DNA of 64,000 nucleotides from Dugong dugon (taxonomy: Eukaryota; Chordata; Mammalia; Sirenia; Dugongidae), in assembly GCA_030035585.1 (NCBI GenBank), contig CM057469.1:16052501-16116500 (forward strand). The letters run 5' to 3'. The number at the start of each line of letters is the position of its first letter. Position 1 is the stretch's first letter. The position numbers and the translations under genes are program-made. The notes beneath the pieces were generated by a model. It searched no databases. It was not told the DNA's origin and worked only from the letters and a program-made list of their open reading frames with translations. Positions 1-12,435 of this stretch are shown one piece after another.

Positions 1-626
1 CCCTGGACACCCTCCCTCCCCAGGGGCCAGCTCTGTGGGTCTGACCACCGTCAGGCCACAAGGCCACTGGGGAAGCCCATCTGCACACAGGGTTTCCCAA
101 TGCCCATCTGAACAACAGTGACATAACTTGGCAGGGCGGGCCAGCAGCTCCCTGAGTATTGGACACCAGGAATAAGCCCGCCTGGCCCTGGCATGGGAAG
201 CAGGTGTGTTCTGTGGCGGACACTGCTGAGGAGTGGGAACCAGGTAGGGCTTGGGCTCTGAGGAGTGGGGTGAAACCCCTGCAGGCCCCAGGCATGACTG
301 GCAGCCCCGAGACCAGCCAAGGGGGCTGAGGGAGAAGCAACCTGAAGAGTACTCAGAGCTGGAGAAGGAGAGGAAGGGAGGCTCCGGGCTGCCAGTTTTG
401 AGTCTGCTTGAAGGAAAGGCCGTTTGGGCCCAGCCCTCCCTGCTTCTCACGTGGGTCTGGGGGCTCCAGAGCCCAAGTCACAGGGCACGCCTGGGTCTCT
501 GACCATTACAGGGCACCCTGTCCAACAGGGGCGGCTGTGTGACACACACAGGGTCAGATTATCCAACAAGCAAGGTACGCACGGGCTTACTTGTGCTTAC
601 TGTGTTAATCCACCCCTGAACACACG

Positions 627-1078
627 CTGATTTATGATTTAATTGTGTCCCCCAAAAGACAGGTTAAAGTCCTAACCCCCATACCGGTAAGTGTCACCTT
701 GTTTGGGGAAACAGAGTTTTCCGTTGCAGATGTTATCAGCTGATGGAATCGTACCAGGGTGGGTCCCCATCCTAACCCTTTCTGAGTGGCACTTTATAAA
801 AGGGAAGGGCAGACACAGAAACAGTCCCACTCGGGAGAAGAAAGTGTGTGAAGACCCATCCATAAGCCACGGAATGCCAAGCATGGCTGGCAGCCACCAG
901 AAATCAGGAGAGGCATGGAACGTTCCTCTCTCAAAGCCCCATGAGCAATCAACACAGTCAAGGCCCCGATGTGGACTTCCAGCCTCCAGCACTGTGAGAT
1001 AATAAATTTCTGTTCTTTAAAGCCACCCACTCTGTGGTATTTTGTTATGGCCACCCAAAGAGGCTAAGGCACTAGCTC
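627..1078 (+). mobile_element. MLT1-like LTR (ERVL-MaLR)
   Basis: The element begins like the family (atttaattgtgtccccc, aaagtcctaacccccat). It ends with the family 3' region (tccagcactgtgagataataaatttctgtt, then ccacccactctgtgg). It has typical LTR length near 450 bp. It is old and diverged, and no clear target duplication was found. Confidence 0.75.
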
Positions 1079-1319
1079 AGCTGGGAAAACAAGTGTTCTA
1101 ATCCAGTGGTCAGAAGGCCCAGCCTCTGTCCCAACCTGCGTGCTGTGACAACACACGGAAACTCAACCACCTTGTCATGAACAGGTACTGCCCACAGCCC
1201 TAGGCTCCGAGAGAGCTGGTCAGTTATTGCTGGTGAGGGCAGTGTGATGCCGGGGGCAGACCTCCCTCCCCTAGCCTCACAGTCTTGGGCAGGGTCCTCA
1301 CAGCCTGCCTGGCCTCCAG

Positions 1320-1500
1320 GTTGGCCAGGCCTGGGCTGGAATCCCAGCTCACCCCTTCCCGGTTGTGTGTCCTTGACCTCAGTCTCCTCGTCTGTAAAAT
1401 GAGAACAAGAATGTCCCCCCACACCAGAAGGATGCTTTGAGGATTCAATGGGTGCTACCACAATTCCTGGCAGCTGAAGGTGCTGAAGACACACAGCAGT
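1320..1500 (+). repeat. MIR remnant
   Basis: The order of motifs is that of MIR: ggaatcccagctc, gtgtgtccttgacctcagtctcctcgtctgtaaaatgag, then tttgaggattcaatg. The orientation is plus. It is highly diverged. Confidence 0.65.
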
Positions 1501-1779
1501 TACCATTCTCTGAAGGGAATGGAAAGTGTCTTGAGCTGTGAAGTTGATGGCTTAAGGGAAGGAGTCAGTGAGGGTTTGTAAATCCTCCCTGTTCTCCCAC
1601 AGGGCCGGGCTGACAACAGCATCACCCTCCCCTCACCTTCCAAGCAGAAGTTTGGGGCCAGGGTTTTTTGCGTGGGCACGTGGCCACCACTGCCGTGTGG
1701 GAAGACTTCTCAGGGAGGGCCTGGCCTGGTTATCCCTTCCTGACTGGTCTTTCTCAGGAGCACCCTCCCCAACACTCAC

Positions 1780-1881
1780 CAGGATGTTCTGGTTTCCTTT
1801 AGTGAATTCTCTGAAGGCCTCAGTGACCTGCTCCCTCGTCTTTGTCTTCTTGAAATCCCGGTTCACGGAGCCGTCTTCTTT
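1780..1881 (-). CDS. ITPKB: ITPKB internal coding exon (exon 6 in human-like numbering)
   Basis: Inositol-trisphosphate 3-kinase B phosphorylates Ins(1,4,5)P3 to Ins(1,3,4,5)P4 using ATP, in the cytoplasm and at membranes. This 102-nt exon encodes 34 residues, [18 protein letters not shown] followed by [16 protein letters not shown]. This is the ITPKB helical insert between the two kinase lobes that helps bind the inositol phosphate, and it is clearly ITPKB rather than ITPKA. The acceptor is a pyrimidine-rich tract ending ctcag before AAAGAA, and the donor is CTG|gtgagt. Both ends are phase 0, so it joins the upstream exon as GIK|KED. The following exons (catalytic IDFGKT region and stop) are not in the window. 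No frame damage is visible. Confidence 0.95.
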
Positions 1882-2475
1882 CTGAGATAGAGAACAGGAG
1901 CAGGGTCAGGAGAGGACCCTCTGGTGACACTCACCCACCAAATGGCCCAGACCACTGACGACAGAGCACCGAGCCCTGGTCCTGGCCCCTGAGCACTCAA
2001 TGGGGTGGTGCAGGCAGCCAGGTGCCATGTACAGGAGAGACAGCAGAGGCTTCACGCAGCCAGGTGAAGGTGGCCTGGGGAGGAAAGGGTTAATCCGAAC
2101 AGTCCAAGGTTAGGGGTGTCTTCTCCCTCAGAGAAGAGGAGAAGACAGAGGGTGGCAATGTCATCCCAGGCAAAGGCCTGGAGCGGGGCGGGGGCATCTG
2201 GGTCAAAGCAAGTGGAATGGAAGAGTGGAATGGGAGAGGCCCAGCCCAGCCAGCACCAGGGCTGAGGGAGACAGGACGGCCTGGGCTTCACCACGAGGGG
2301 CCTGGCCCTGGAACTGGAGGCCTGCTTCTGCAGCCAGGGTTTCTGCAGCCAGGGCTGGGCCACAGCCTGAGGTCAGAGGCGGCCTCAGCTCCCTCCCTTG
2401 CCAGGGACAGAACAGAAGCATTCCCCATCCCAAGTCTAGCTCTACTTCCTGTGTAACTGAAAATCTTTTATCCTA

Positions 2476-2692
2476 AAATAATAATAATAAATAGTTGCCA
2501 CTGAGTCAACTCCCAACTCAAGGCGACCCCATGTGTGTCAGAGTAGAACTGTGCTCCATACGGTTTCCAATGGCTGAGTTTTAGAAGTAGATTACCTGGC
2601 CTTTCTTCCAAGGCACCTCTCGGTGAACTCAAACCCCCAACCTTTCAGTTAGCAACTGAGAGCATTAACCATCTGCACCACCCAGGGACCCC
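2476..2692 (-). mobile_element. AfroSINE, 'cccagaggtgcc' type
   Basis: The element is reversed: it starts gttgccactgagtcaac after an AT-rich tail and ends cacccagggacccc. It is flanked by an exact 12-bp target duplication, TCTTTTATCCTA, at 2464-2475 and 2693-2704. A near-identical copy of this SINE and its 5' flank occurs inverted at 24.7 kb. Confidence 0.92.
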
Positions 2693-2902
2693 TCTTTTAT
2701 CCTAGCTCCCAGAAAGCCAAGATATAACACTGTCCCTGCCAGCTCTGCCCCTGGCCTGCCCAGCACGAGACCTTCCTGGCCCAGGCACTATCTCTGCTCC
2801 AGGCTGTTGGGGGTAGCACGTGGGGCTTAGCTCATCAGTGAGGACACTTGTTCTCTGGGGACAAAGGATGAGAAAGGATAGCATTGCCAAAAAACAACAA
2901 CG

Positions 2903-3102
2903 GTTGTTGTCAAGTCAGCTCCGACTCAGGGCGACCCCATGCGTGTCAAAGTAGAACTGTGCTCCATAGGGTTTCCAATGGCCGGTTTTTTTGCAGGCAG
3001 ATGGCCATGCCTTTCTTCTGAAGCACCTGTGGGTGAATTTGAACCACCAATCTTTCAGTTAATAGCTGACTGCTTAACTGTATGCACCACCCAGGAACTC
3101 CA
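2903..3102 (-). mobile_element. AfroSINE, 'cccagaggtgcc' type
   Basis: It is reversed, from gttgttgtcaagtcagctcc to cacccaggaactcc. With the SINE at 2476-2692 it bounds the unique spacer 2693-2900 that is duplicated near 24.5 kb. A short extra SINE stub (gttgccgacaagtcaattcc) follows at about 3145-3170. Confidence 0.88.
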
Positions 3103-4172
3103 GGAGCCCTAAAACTTGGGTCCCTCCACCACAAACAAACAAACGTTGCCGACAAGTCAATTCCAACTCTAGTTAAAGCTCTGACTTCACTATGGCTGCC
3201 TCAGAGAATGAGCAGAAGCCTGGGGCAGAAGGAGGCCTGGGGGGAGGCCAGCAGCCATCCGGTTGAGCCTTTCTGCACACAGCGCTTCCTGGACGGAGGG
3301 CAGGGAGGCGTGGAGGGAGGGCTGAGGAAGACAGTTGGTTTCTCTCTGAGCTGGTGGGCCTTCGGCCTGAGAAGACCAGCTGTTAGCTGTCCCTACAGCT
3401 GGACAGTGGACAGAGGGCGGAAGAACACCCTGTTTGTGAGGGAAAGGTGAAGAAGAAACTAGATTTGTTTTGAAAAGATAAAAAAAATGAGCATTAAGGG
3501 GAGGAGGAGCATATAATCTGCATTAAATCTGAGGATTTAAAAAGTGGGACAGCGGGTTCCAGCAGACAGGGAAAGGACAAATGGCCTTTTCAGTCCAGTG
3601 CTCACCAGCAGCTGTTCTGGGGGATGGCGAAGACCTCCCCCCTCCCCACTGCCCCCGCGGCAGCAGGAGACACCGCAAGCACAGAAACCCCCATCTACAT
3701 GCCTGTCTGCAGTGGCAGCGACGCTGCCTGAGACCGAGACCCAAGGGCCCAATGATGCTGGGCCCAGAGCGTGTCCGAGGGTCTTGTAGAAACTTAACAG
3801 CAAGAAGTGTGCAGGGGCCTGGACACAGGGGAGCATTCTAGATCCTTCACAGGAGACCACGAGGAAAGAAGAGGGTGTGGTTTCCCAGAGATTGGGGGAG
3901 GCCTTGGTGCAGCCCCACCAGGCGTCACCAGTGACACTGACGAAAGGTGCTTCGTCTGAGCAGCCGATGTATCTCCTCCCATCCCAGCCCCCACCGCCGC
4001 TGCCTGCATGTCACTCACTGCCAGTGCTCCTGTGAGTGTGACATGGGCAGAGGGAGCCCCTTTCCCCACTGGCATCCAGGAAGCTGGCGCCTGTGTGGGT
4101 TCTCAGTGTGGTGCGGAGTCGGTCCTGGTTAAGTGTAGGGTCCTCGGCAGAGATGACTGCGTGGCAGGATTA

Positions 4173-4670
<498 letters not shown>

Positions 4671-5148
4671 TCACTGACCAGCGGACGAAGGCTCAGAGCA
4701 GGGGGGAGCTGGCTGAGGTTCACAGTCAGTACACCAGCAAGCTGCAGCCCTGAAGCCAAGGCCTGCTCACCCAGGGTGGGCAACGTGCTTAACTTGGCTG
4801 GCACCTGGACTGCAGCCACTTCATTCTATAAGACCACCTGCAAGGCCTGGCAAAACCTAAGGAGCACCTTGCCTTCTAGGAGAACCTCAGGGGCCAGCAG
4901 AGTAAGGAAGGAGGATGCAGGGGGGCTCAGTGGCTTGCCCTGCGGAATGGAGATTGCCCCGTCCCTCCACCCTGGCTGGGTCAGCGCCTGAGACCCCTCC
5001 ATCAAGCAAGCAACCACCTGTGTTGACAGAGAACTCACAGTTCTGCTCCCACACCACCCCCCCGTCTCCCCACCCCAGTCTCCCCACTCCCCCAACAGCC
5101 TGGAGGGCTCAGCCTGCCCTTGAACCTCTCTCTCCAAGAGGGGAAATC

Positions 5149-5690
5149 TTTTTTTTTTTTGTGAGTTACAGCGATTTATCAATGAACATGGGTAGAGAAG
5201 GAACACTGATGTATTGTTTATCATCCAGTCAGTGCACGTGGAGTTTCTTCACAGGGTCCAAGCACCGTTTCTTCCTGCTCACCTCCAGGAACCATCTCTC
5301 CATGTACTTGACTGTCCCATGTACTGTCCCTGGCTAATTTGGTATCTCCCACCATGAGAACATGGCAGCAGTGCTGTCGTTCGTCACAAAAACATGGCTC
5401 TGCAGAAGCTGGTTACACTGAACAGTATGGGTCTTGTCCCTGCAGGTCCCTAAGAGCATGCAGGCAATGCTGGTCCCACCACGGTTCATGACGCTGCATC
5501 TTCTGTCCACTGTCTCTCTCAAAGGGCGGTACTATGCCTCCTTCACGATGACCACAGATGGCATGTCTCTGAGTGTGCGGGAAAGTGCGAACCGGTATGG
5601 GTTTTCTGGTTATGTCAAATTCACCATTTGGAAGTTTACAGTGTAAATACAATACATCTTCCAGCCGTGTCTTCTCTTGGACTCTTGTTT
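5149..5690 (-). pseudogene. Possible processed retrocopy of unidentified origin
   Basis: A run of Ts at 5150-5160 reads as a poly(A) tail on the minus strand, with gataaa shortly upstream. The stretch above it (5413-5652, minus) has an open frame of 79 residues beginning around YLHCKLPNGEFDITRKP. The plus strand of the same stretch is also open for 70 residues. I do not recognise either protein. The poly(A) suggests a retrocopy. The strand and parent gene are uncertain, and it may instead be an unusual interspersed repeat. Confidence 0.35.
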
Positions 5691-5699
5691 TAAAAAAAT

Positions 5700-5840
5700 A
5701 TTTTACTGTGTTTTAGGTGAAAGTTTACAGAACACATTCGTTTCCCGTTCAACAAATTGTACACAAAGCGTTCCATGACATTGGTTGTGATCCACACACT
5801 ATATCCACACTCTCCCCCTTTCTTCCCTGGGCTCCCTATT
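5700..5840 (-). repeat. LINE-like interspersed repeat fragment
   Basis: The stretch holds taggtgaaagtttacagaac, then caacaaattgtacac and catgacattggtt. It is the reverse complement of the tail seen twice at 29276-29360 and 29508-29590. It is therefore a member of the same repeat family in opposite orientation. The family name is not certain. Confidence 0.6.
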
Positions 5841-6851
5841 TCCTTTAAAGAGGGGAAAGCTTGAGAATAAAAGTTAGGCCGGAAGGTGGCCCTGCAGGGG
5901 CCATGGGGAGGGATGGAGAAACCCAGGTGGGGGAGGAGAAGCCTCCGGTCGCCTTACCCCCTGCTCTGCCCAGCTCATTCTCCCTTACCAGCTCCAGGCC
6001 GAGACTTGGCCGACATCTCTGAGACCGGAGTGTCCAGGTCAAAAGCCTGAGAAAACGTGACCAGCTAATCTGCCGCCCGCCCTGCCCTCCACACAAGCAG
6101 GCTGGGCCTGGGGCTGGCCTGGCGGGGCCCACACTTCTGGTGGAGGTGACAGGAGCAGGGGCCATGTAGGACTTGAGCAGCCAGAGGCTAAGCCCCCAGC
6201 CCACTGCAGGCCTGGCTCTGGGCTGCTGTGATAGACCCTGCCCCCGGCACCCACATCCCATGCTACACCAGGCTTCCAGCGGGGCTGCCCCCAGAACCGC
6301 AGTCCCCAAAACTGGAGGTGGAGTCACCCTGCAGCACCCAGGTGCCGACCCCACCACATCATGAAGAGTCCCCCTCCCCCTCTTCCCTGTGCCCATTTAA
6401 ACCCCGTCCTCCCCCAAAAACGGGCTCTGAGACGCCCGTGACACCTCATGAAACATCATGAGCAGTGTGGGCTGCAGGAGAGGGAAGCTTTCTCCCCGGC
6501 CTCAGCGTGGGTGGGAGCTGCCTACAAACGGCTGCTGACACCGCCCCACCCTCCCACCCCGGTCCTGGACCCCACCCTGCCCAGGGCCCCTGTCCCTCAC
6601 CCCTACCTCGCTCCACACTTCCCACCACCCCTTCCCCAAGCTGCTGGTGTGGGACCCAGAACAGACTGAGCAAGAATCCATGAGGTCTTAAAAAAGATAA
6701 CCACTGTATCAACTGATCTTTGCACTGAAAGAAACAGGAAGAAAAAAACAAATATCTGGGTGTGAACTTAGGTCAGGTCCTTTACAATCTTCAAGTAGGT
6801 GATGAAGACGGCAAGGGGGAGGTCATCAGTTCTTAGTTCTTAGCTGTGCAG

Positions 6852-6876
6852 ACACACACACACACACACACACACA
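6852..6876. repeat. (CA)n microsatellite
   Basis: An uninterrupted ca run of about 12 units is followed by a looser CA/CAT-rich stretch to about 6955. Confidence 0.95.
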
Positions 6877-7502
6877 GTGACGCATGCAACACACATACAC
6901 ATTTGCACATTTGTGCAGGCACAGACGTGTGCACACATACAAGCATACACACACCCTAGACTAGAGTGTGTGCGTAGCCGCAGTCAGCGATGAGAGCTGC
7001 AAGGCAGAGGCTGTGAGGCAGGACGCTGCTGCATTCGGTTGTGTTGATCTGTGCTGCGTGGGCCTGGGGTGTGTGGTTGGTGTGGAAGGTGACAGGTGAA
7101 GGGGCAGCTAGGTGGTGGGAAGGAGCCGGCTGTCCCAAATGCTGCTGAGTGAGCTCTGGGGCCTACAGGGTGGGTGGGTGGCTGCACTTCTGCAAAGAGT
7201 TCCCTAGTGACTCCCTAAACAGGATGCAGGCCTTGATGTCAAATCCCTTTTCACATGGGGCTGTCTCCAAAAAGAGCCCCACAGCTCTGATCTGGGCAGG
7301 GCTGTGCACTCCTGGGAGAGAAGCGGGGCTTGGGGAGAGATGCCCACAGGGTCACCAGCTGAATGGTGGGGCCTGGAGGTCCCCTGGGAGGTGAGGCACA
7401 GCCTCCACAGGCTGCCCTGCCACAGAGGGAAGGTCAGGCCTACTGTCACACACAGAGAGCAGAGAACTGCTCGCACAGTCATGGATAAGCTGGGTTAAAA
7501 AA

Positions 7503-7660
7503 CCGTTGCCATCGAGTTGATTCCAGCTCAAAGTGACCCTACAGCAACCCTACAGGACAGAGTAGAACTGCTCCATAGGGTTTCCAAGGAGCGACTGGTG
7601 GATTCAAACTGCCGACCTCTTAGTTAGCAGCCAAGCTCTCAACCACTGCGCCACCAGGGC
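7503..7660 (-). mobile_element. AfroSINE, short type
   Basis: It is reversed: it starts gttgccatcgagttgattcc and ends gccaccagggc. It has an internal tandem of caaccctaca near 7535-7555. It is the short class without the extra 'gagaaagatgtggcagtctgc' module. Confidence 0.9.
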
Positions 7661-8338
7661 TAGAAGAAGTAATTCGACTAATGAATGAAGTACCCTTCTC
7701 GGGAGGGCAGCAAGCCCATGGGGGAGTCCAGCAGGCGACAGACCAAAGCCACCAACAGCTTCACAAAGGGCACAGAGGCGCTGGGACACAGCTCTAGTTT
7801 CAGCCACCAGCCAGTTGTCAGGAAGACACCCTGACTCTCAGTGGCAAATCACCTAACACAGGCTCACGAGGTCAAAGCTAAGGAAACTCCCCAGAGCACA
7901 GCCAGGCCCCCCGCTCGGAAACACACCCATGTGGAACAGGGGTCACAGAGACCCTGGTTTAGGACACTGTGGGCACCTGCATCCCCCTTCCCTCCACCCC
8001 CATGGCCTTGGCTTGGTTGGCTGAACTGCCCTTCCACTGTTTCTCCGTGACGGGTCTCCACCCCACCCCCCACCCCCACACCTAGTGCCCTGGGCTCCAG
8101 CTCCAGCCTCCTCTCTCTGGCCAGGACAGGGCCACACTTTGGAGTTGACCAGGAGAAGCATTACGTGGAACGCCGGTCTTGGGAGAGGCCCTGGGGCCAA
8201 GGGGTTCTGGATCCATGCATTTGGAAAAATGCCACAATCCACAGTCCCAACATAACTGATTGCAAACACCTGATAAGGTGCACAGGAGCAGGTCACACAT
8301 AACCAGGGCTGGCCTTTGCAGTCAGGCAAAAAACACCT

Positions 8339-8529
8339 GTTGCCGTCGAGTCGACTCTGATTCATAGCGACACTGGAGGGCAGAGTACAACTGCCCCATA
8401 GTTACCAAGGCTGTAAGCTTTATGGAAGCAGACCGCCACATCTTTCTCCTGTGGAGTGGCTGGTGGGTTTGAACTGCTGACCTTTCTGCTAGCAGCTGAG
8501 GGCTTTAATCACTGCGCTATTAGGGTTCC
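8339..8529 (-). mobile_element. AfroSINE, long type
   Basis: It is reversed, from gttgccgtcgagtcgactct to the tRNA-like head complement ctattagggttcc. It contains the module read here as ccgccacatctttctcctgt. Confidence 0.9.
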
Positions 8530-8621
8530 TTTTGCAGTAAGGCAGGTCAGTGAAAATCTGGTGTGATGGTTCATTTTATGTGTCAGCTGAGCTGGGCTAT
8601 GGTTCCTAGCTGTTTGGCCAA

Positions 8622-8752
8622 GGAGCCCTGGTGGTGCAGTGGTTAAGAGTTCGGCTGCTAACCAAAAGGCTGGCAGTTCGAATCCACCAGTCACTCCCTG
8701 GAAACCCTATAAGGCAGTTCTACTCCATGGAAACAGGTTTGGTTTTGGATTT
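8622..8752 (+). mobile_element. AfroSINE, short type, inserted in an LTR
   Basis: It begins ggagccctggtggtgcagtgg and loses its 3' half after ttctactccatgg. It splits the LTR sequence between tttggccaa and ttgttcaaac, so it is younger than the LTR. Confidence 0.9.
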
Positions 8753-9064
8753 TTGTTCAAACACTAGTCTAGTTGCTGTTCCATAATGTGATGTAACATC
8801 AACGTAATGTAATTACGTTCCATAATGTAATCTAATGTAATATAATCAACCAATCAGTTAAAAAATGAGTTTCAATCAGGTTCGTTCTGCCTCCAGAATA
8901 TAAGTAGATATTTTGGCAGAACTTTACTCTGCACCTTTGCCATCACCTGACCCACAAATCCTCCAAGTCTGTAGGAGTCTTTAGCCTGTCACCTGACTTG
9001 GGGATTTGGGACTTGTCAGCTCCCCATAATCACATGAGCCAATTCCGTGAAGTCTATCTCTCTC

Positions 9065-9065
<1 letters not shown>

Positions 9066-9116
<51 letters not shown>

Positions 9117-9161
9117 TTACACATACACATATATATACACACACATATATACATATATGTC
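9066..9161. repeat. Compound (TA)n(CA)n microsatellite
   Basis: About ten TA units run into about fourteen CA units and then degenerate ta/ca repeats. It lies in the 3' part of the solo LTR 8562-9198. Confidence 0.95.
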
Positions 9162-9224
9162 ACTGGTGCTGTTTCTCTAGAGAGCCGTGACTCAGACATC
9201 TGGACTACGCTGCTGAACTCGGTG

Positions 9225-9370
9225 TGGCCCCGAATGAGTCACTTCACCTACTGCTCAAACGGGAACATGACCTACCTCTATCTCCAAGATGTCAGTGAGG
9301 ATGAAATATGACAATATAGGAGAACTCCCAGCTCAGTGCCTGGAGCACAGGAGGGGCCTGCATGCTCCCC
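9225..9370 (+). repeat. MIR remnant
   Basis: The MIR order is kept: gagtcacttcacctactg, aacgggaacatgacctacc, gtgaggatgaaatatg, then cagtgcctggagcacaggaggggcc. Confidence 0.6.
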
Positions 9371-9603
9371 ACTCCCAGTGCAGGATTCTGGAGGCAGGAG
9401 GGCTGGGTGGCTGGGTGGGGTGCTTCTGGGGGAACCTACTCTTCCCCACTTTGTGTTCTCCTCTCTCACCCTGCGGCCCCTTCCCTGATCCCTGCCCACG
9501 ATGGGGTTGGCAGGGCTCAGCCTCACTGGTCACTCTAAGCACCCCCCTGAGAGCTCTGATGTGCAGTGAGAGACCAGCAGTGGGGGAAGGGCCACACCGC
9601 GGT

Positions 9604-9700
9604 GGGCGGACTCCTGCCCACGACAGCATCCGGCAGGCTCCTGGAGCAGGCCGGTGCCCACAGCAGCATCCTGCAGGCTCCCAGAGCAGGCCAGTGCCCG
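9604..9700. repeat. Short minisatellite, about 40-bp unit, two copies
   Basis: The unit reads approximately gcccacgacagcatccggca then ggctcctggagcaggccggt. It is followed by a second, slightly changed copy ending ccagtgcccg. Confidence 0.75.
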
Positions 9701-9712
9701 AGAGCATGGCCT

Positions 9713-9732
9713 GGGGGTGGGGGTGGGGGGCA
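9713..9732 (+). other. Potential G-quadruplex motif
   Basis: Three G runs of 5, 5 and 6 are separated by single Ts. Four G-triplets with short loops can be drawn. This is a prediction from pattern only. Confidence 0.5.
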
Positions 9733-10273
9733 GAGCAGGCCATTCCTGGGGCTACCGACTTTCAGGAAATCACTGGCTGTGAGTCCTTCACACAGGGCTG
9801 CACTTTCTTGGTCACGGTCTGAGCGAACACCAACGGAAAGCTTTTCCATTTGTTTGTGCTGCAACCTGAACTCCCGTCCCCTGCAGGCAGGCTGAGTCCT
9901 GCTGGTGTTTGGGTACAAAGGAAGGGTTGGGCCTCCCCCTGAGTGCCAGGGGAGGGTCTTCCAGGGACAGAAACAAGACTCTGGGGGAAGAGCCATGGCC
10001 AAGTGGTTGCTAGAGGGGTGTTCTGCCTCCTCCCAGCCGCACCCCAGCTCCCTGGAGGTAACGCGGCCTTTGGGTGGTGGGAGGGGCCAGTGCAAGAGTG
10101 GACACTTGGGGTCTGTACTTCTCCACGCCCTCCTCCTCCACCCCTGGGCTGGGGGAAACGCCAAGGGGCCACCAAGGGGCTGGCGTGCCAGGTCTGATGT
10201 CAGGACAGAAATCTCAGGAGGAGTAAGGAGGTAAAGGAAAACTGATTAGGCCTTGGCCCACATCTCTCCTGGC

Positions 10274-10302
10274 CTGTCTGTCTGTCTGTCTGTCTCTCTC
10301 TC
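10274..10302. repeat. (TGTC)n/(TC)n microsatellite
   Basis: About five tgtc units pass into a tc run. Confidence 0.9.
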
Positions 10303-10819
10303 ACACTCCTCTTTCTCAATCTCCTCTTACAAGAAATAAAATTAGTTAGATGATTCAAACAAAACACAAGTTCTGCTCTGCTGCTCCATGTCTGGCCCCG
10401 GGGGAGCCACAGGGGTGGGCAGGAGGAGCTGAGGTCTGGGCTGGCTCTTAGGGTGAGCACCAATGCTGGACACCATCTGGGCCACAGCATGCAGAGGGGC
10501 TTCACCAAGTCCTCCTTGCACTACGAGAGAAGGGGGAAGGAGCCTCGTGTGGCTCTTGGGACTGAAGGGTAGAAGTCTGAAAGGGGATGACCAAACACCC
10601 CGCCAAGACCCAGGGCTCTGAGCTTAGGGTGACAGAATCTTAGGCCCTTGCTGTCCCCTCCAATGCAGATTCTCCCCTCTGGACTCCGCCAACTCTGACT
10701 TTCTCCTCTTCCCCCCGCAGGTCTTGTCCCACTTAATCTCTCCTGGTATCTGTCAGGGTGAACCGGATCCTGGCCATCAGAAACCTGGAGTGGGAGCTCA
10801 TTCTCCAAAAACCAAACCC

Positions 10820-11012
10820 GTTGCCGTTGAGTCAAATCCAACTCATGGTGCTCCCATGTGTTACAGAGCAGAACTGTTCCATAGGGTTTTCTAGGCTGCA
10901 ATCTTTATGGAAGGAGATTGCCAGGCCCTTTTTTTGCAGTGCTGCTGGGTGGGTTCGAACCATCAACTGTAGTTTGGTAGTTGAGCACAAACTGTATGTG
11001 CCCCCCAGGGAA
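10820..11012 (-). mobile_element. AfroSINE
   Basis: It is reversed, from gttgccgttgagtcaaatcc, through cagagcagaactgttccat, to gtgccccccaggga. It is diverged in the head. Confidence 0.85.
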
Positions 11013-11653
11013 CAGAGCCGATTTCTACACAGGGCCAATTACCTGCCTCCAGGCTCCAGGCTCACGCGGCCCTGCAGCTCCCTGCTGCTGGGCTGGCCAG
11101 GGCACACCAGGCCCCAATCTGGAGATGTGGGCAAGCTGTTAAGTGTCTGCAGGGCCTCTCAGCTCCTGGAGTCCCTGCACAAGCGCACTATCAGGGCAGG
11201 CGCGAGTCTTTTTTGGCAAGCCAGCATGTTCTACTAGCCTGCTCTGTCTTCCCAGTCTCTCATCACTGGGAGAAATGAGCAGGCCCCTATTCTAGCTGCC
11301 CCTTCACAGCAGCTCATGTAAAGGAAGTCACCACCTTGCTCCCTCCCTACCTGGTACTGGTCCCCAGCAATCCCACCTGATCCTCCTTGGGGGTTCTCTC
11401 TGCCCCTCCCCTGGTGCAGAGCCTCAGCTCACCAAGGAAGGGAAAGGGCTGTCACGGGGCTGAGCCAGGGTCCTTGCACCCTTTGCACATAATGTGAGAG
11501 GACTGAAGTGGGGGAGCTTCTAGTTAGTCCAAGCCAGACCCCAGGACTTGCCCTTGCATGCGAAGCCACTCAGGAAGCTATGAGCCGTTCTAGGTGTCCC
11601 CCATGGCCAGGATGGTGCCCAGGCAAGTGTGGGGGCTCCGAAGAGCTGGCTCA

Positions 11654-12435
<782 letters not shown>

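Larger units (their letters stand above)
1..1779 (-). other. ITPKB: ITPKB intron downstream of the 1780-1881 exon (partial)
   Basis: I searched this stretch for the remaining C-terminal ITPKB exons (AYRDRLK, IDFGKT, EDGYLSGL) and did not see them on the minus strand, so they must lie beyond the left edge. It holds an MLT1-like LTR and one MIR. The rest is GC-rich unique sequence without a supportable gene. Confidence 0.8.
8562..9198 (+). mobile_element. Solo LTR of an endogenous retrovirus-like (MaLR/ERVL-like) family
   Basis: It starts TGTGATGGTTCATTTTATGTG and ends gtgactCAGACA. It is flanked by an exact 5-bp target duplication, TCTGG, at 8557-8561 and 9199-9203. It is interrupted by an AfroSINE at 8622-8752 and by an expanded TA/CA microsatellite near its 3' end. 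The presumed tail is ttccgtgaagtctatctctctc. The exact family was not named. Confidence 0.75.

Noticed and set aside
1072-1506. Open frame of 144 codons as an ITPKB terminal exon
   Set aside because: Its translation lacks the expected ITPKB C-terminal signatures (IDFGKT, GYLSGL), and much of it is a MIR.
5845-6396. Open frame of 183 codons on the minus strand
   Set aside because: Pro/Gly/Trp-rich with no motif, in an intron of ITPKB on the same strand, with competing frames on both strands.
6852-6955. CRISPR-like regular repeats
   Set aside because: The regularity is a CA microsatellite; there are no spaced identical repeats, and the genome is mammalian.
9535-10164. Open frame of 209 codons on the minus strand
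   Set aside because: It overlaps a 40-bp minisatellite and G-rich sequence, has low-complexity Pro/Gly/Ser-rich composition, and shows no domain or splice context. A GC-rich intron easily gives such frames.
10758-11237. Open frame of 159 codons on the plus strand
   Set aside because: Most of it is the antisense of an AfroSINE (10820-11012).
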